This document shows, in pieces, positions 4,889 to 6,690 of a stretch of 6,690 nt of DNA. The DNA is taken from NCBI GenBank assembly GCA_021158735.1, contig JAGGUC010000013.1:1-6690 (forward strand), in the 5' to 3' direction. The position numbers were made by a program, and so were the translations under genes. The DNA is from Desulfurococcales archaeon. Its GTDB lineage: Archaea > Thermoproteota > Thermoprotei_A > Sulfolobales > NBVN01. The notes under the pieces were generated by a model. The model ran no database searches and had not been told where the DNA came from. It saw nothing but the letters and a program-made list of their open reading frames with translations. The first letter of the stretch is position 1. Every line of letters starts with the position of its first letter.

Positions 4889-6690
4889 TTAGTACTCACA
4901 CCACTTACAGTCTCCTACAGACCCATCAGGAAGGGTAAACCTCGCTATCCTATATTTTGTTCTTAAACCCCCTGACTTAACTCTAGGGCTTGCTCTGATC
5001 ATTTTGGTTCCAATGCTGACTTCCTCGGCACCCTCTTCGGGTTCACCTGGGACATCCTTGCTTACCTCTTCTTTCAGCATTTTCTTCGCCATTTTTATAC
5101 CGAAGTGAATTACCTGTCTTGCCTTACTTCTGTCTCTGTATATCGTTATTCCCTTACATCCCAGCTTCCAGGCAAGTAAGTATACCTCCTCAACGTCCTT
5201 CATTGAAACCTCGTACTTCATGTTAACGGTCTTACTCACACCTGCATCAACCCATTGCTGCCACACTGCCTGGTGTAGTACATGCCACTTAGGCTCAACA
5301 TCATGTGCTGTTCTGAATAGCCTTCTTAATGGTCTAGGAATAAATGGATTCTCTGCTATGGATCCCTTCTCAGCTATCAATTTAATTACTTCAGGCTCGT
5401 CTAAACCATAAGCTCTTAAGTACTTTAGGAATAGTTTGTTCACTTCAATAAATGTACCCACGGTTACTACTCTGGCATATGCTAACGCAAATATCGGCTC
5501 AATGGATGATGACGTTCCAGCTATTATAGAAATAGTTCCTGTCGGCGCTATAGACAGCAGTGTTGCGTTTCTAAGTCCATACCTTTCCATTAAGTCCTCA
5601 ACCTTCCTCCAGTCTACTGGAGGTCTGCCTTCAATTAGTTCCTTAACTTTTCTTGAGGGTTCGTCACTAATACCTGCTATTTTAGCTATATCACTCAGAC
5701 CCATTGCTGTGTGCCAGTACGGCTTGTAAAGTCCACTATCCCATTCTGGAAAAGCACCTTTCTCCCTCGCGAGTTCCACACTGGCTAAATATGCATTATA
5801 AGCTATCCATTCAGCAATGTAGTAGCCTAAGTAAATTGCGTCAACAGAATCATACGGTATTCCCAACCTTATTAGCATGTGCGCCCAGCCCATTACTCCG
5901 AGACCCACCTTCCTAGTTCTCTTAGCGACCTCCTCTAGTTGGTGTAGAGGGTATTTAGAGACACTAATTACACTGTCGAGAAACCTTACAGCTATTTTGA
6001 CATCTCTTGCCAAACCTTCCCAGTCTATGGATTTATCGTCTGTTACGTATTTCTCTAAATTAATGCTGCCCAGATTGCATGACTCCCACTCAAGGAGAGG
6101 TTCCTCACCACATGGGTTACTTGCCTTTATCTTACCTAGATACCATACTGGATGTCTTCGATTTATGGTATCTATGAAGAGTAAGCCGGGGTCACCACCC
6201 TCCCAGGCCGCATGAATAATTTCTTTAAATACTTCATCAGGACTTACGTATTCTGTTATTGCTCCTTCGGACTTAGCTATCGCTAAAGCCTCATCCCACG
6301 TAATGATCTTTGATTTATCCAGTGGTATGGAACCTCCATTAGATTCTAGTTCATTTATTAATACTTCCTGAACCCAGTCCTCACTCATATAGTACCTAGC
6401 CCAAGCTACCGCGTATCTTCTAGAATCATTACTACCATCAATCGATGTTTTTCTCGGGTTTATTAACGGTACTAACTCACCTGTCCCTAAGACTTTCATG
6501 AAGTAGTCGTACATACCAACAGAAATGTTGAAGTTCTGTAGGTACCTGTCTTTATACTCGCCTGCTTTAGCCTTAATGAACTTCCTTATATCAGGGTGCC
6601 AGACATGAAGTACTCCCATATTAGCTCCTCTTCTCCTGCCACCCTGCTTTATTACCTCAGTATTTATGTCGAATATACGCATAAATGACA
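4889..6690 (-). CDS. nrdJ: Adenosylcobalamin-dependent (class II) ribonucleotide reductase, C-terminal ~600 residues (5' end outside window)
   Basis: This enzyme reduces ribonucleotides to deoxyribonucleotides for DNA synthesis, using B12 to make a thiyl radical. The frame stays open to the window edge (Ser-Phe precede the Met at 6682-6680), so that Met is internal; the N-terminal part, with the first redox Cys and allosteric region, is missing. Numbering from this Met: SFMRIFDINTEVIKQGG and RRRGANMGVL; NPCGEEPL with Asn189, radical Cys191 (DNA 6110-6112) and Glu193; ESCNLGSINLE with the second redox Cys202, exactly 11 residues on as in the Thermotoga enzyme (from memory); RKVGLGVMGWAHML; the phosphate loop APTGTIS (380-383); SSSIEPIFALAY; SKTVNM; and GCKGITIYRD. 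An acidic linker (about 537-556) follows, then a tail ending DCKWCEY with Cys592 and Cys595, the likely shuttle pair taking electrons from a thioredoxin-like donor. B12 dependence is inferred from motif style. About 70 residues (77-148) look inserted relative to bacterial forms. No intein interrupts the active-site blocks. Confidence 0.95.
   Translation of the reverse strand, partial: SFMRIFDINTEVIKQGGRRRGANMGVLHVWHPDIRKFIKAKAGEYKDRYLQNFNISVGMYDYFMKVLGTGELVPLINPRKTSIDGSNDSRRYAVAWARYYMSEDWVQEVLINELESNGGSIPLDKSKIITWDEALAIAKSEGAITEYVSPDEVFKEIIHAAWEGGDPGLLFIDTINRRHPVWYLGKIKASNPCGEEPLLEWESCNLGSINLEKYVTDDKSIDWEGLARDVKIAVRFLDSVISVSKYPLHQLEEVAKRTRKVGLGVMGWAHMLIRLGIPYDSVDAIYLGYYIAEWIAYNAYLASVELAREKGAFPEWDSGLYKPYWHTAMGLSDIAKIAGISDEPSRKVKELIEGRPPVDWRKVEDLMERYGLRNATLLSIAPTGTISIIAGTSSSIEPIFALAYARVVTVGTFIEVNKLFLKYLRAYGLDEPEVIKLIAEKGSIAENPFIPRPLRRLFRTAHDVEPKWHVLHQAVWQQWVDAGVSKTVNMKYEVSMKDVEEVYLLAWKLGCKGITIYRDRSKARQVIHFGIKMAKKMLKEEVSKDVPGEPEEGAEEVSIGTKMIRASPRVKSGGLRTKYRIARFTLPDGSVGDCKWCEY

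Noticed and set aside
5220..6215. Open frames on the + strand opposite the ribonucleotide reductase
   Set aside because: They are shadows of the reductase codons. The translations show no domain, and the true frame on the - strand carries all family motifs.
4889..6690. Intein within the ribonucleotide reductase, which is common in archaeal copies
   Set aside because: The NPCGE, ESCNLGS and PTGT blocks are uninterrupted. The ~70-residue insertion lacks splice-junction residues and is too short for an intein.

Overview
The window looks like chromosomal DNA of a thermophilic archaeon, most likely a member of the Thermoproteota (Desulfurococcales-like, inferred). The grounds are heavy use of AGG/AGA/ATA codons, tight gene overlaps with GAGGT/GGTGA ribosome-binding sites inside the preceding gene, a tandem-thioredoxin protein disulfide oxidoreductase (PDO), an archaeal PP1-type phosphatase, and a B12-dependent ribonucleotide reductase with archaeal-style motifs. 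The exact genus cannot be read from the sequence.

Left part (1-4053, + strand): a tightly packed operon, gatC (3' end only), gatA, gatB and a PPP-family serine/threonine protein phosphatase. GatA starts 11 nt after the gatC stop (or overlaps it, if a GTG start is used). gatA and gatB overlap by 8 nt, and gatB and the phosphatase gene by 11 nt. GatCAB is the tRNA-dependent amidotransferase, which in archaea mainly converts Asp-tRNA(Asn) to Asn-tRNA(Asn). The phosphatase has every metal-ligand motif of the PP1/PP2A family. Its co-transcription with GatCAB is the most curious feature of the layout.

Middle (4054-4140): an 87-nt gap with a candidate TATA box and a T-run. It probably ends the gat operon and starts transcription of the next gene, which encodes PDO (4147-4872, + strand) with two CxxC active sites, CLFC and CPYC.

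Right part (4889-6690, - strand): the C-terminal ~600 residues of a class II (adenosylcobalamin-dependent) ribonucleotide reductase, converging on the PDO gene with only 16 nt between stop codons. Its N-terminal part lies beyond the right edge. Visible are the NPCGE thiyl-radical cysteine, one of the redox cysteines, the PTGT phosphate loop and a C-terminal CKWC shuttle pair.

No tRNA or rRNA gene, CRISPR array, insertion sequence, intein or defence system is visible. Apart from the 87-nt gap, the 16-nt gap and a possible 11-nt spacer before gatA, the window is all coding. I see mainly housekeeping functions in ordinary archaeal arrangement and no clear sign of an undescribed system. The findings are modest points of gene context and domain architecture.
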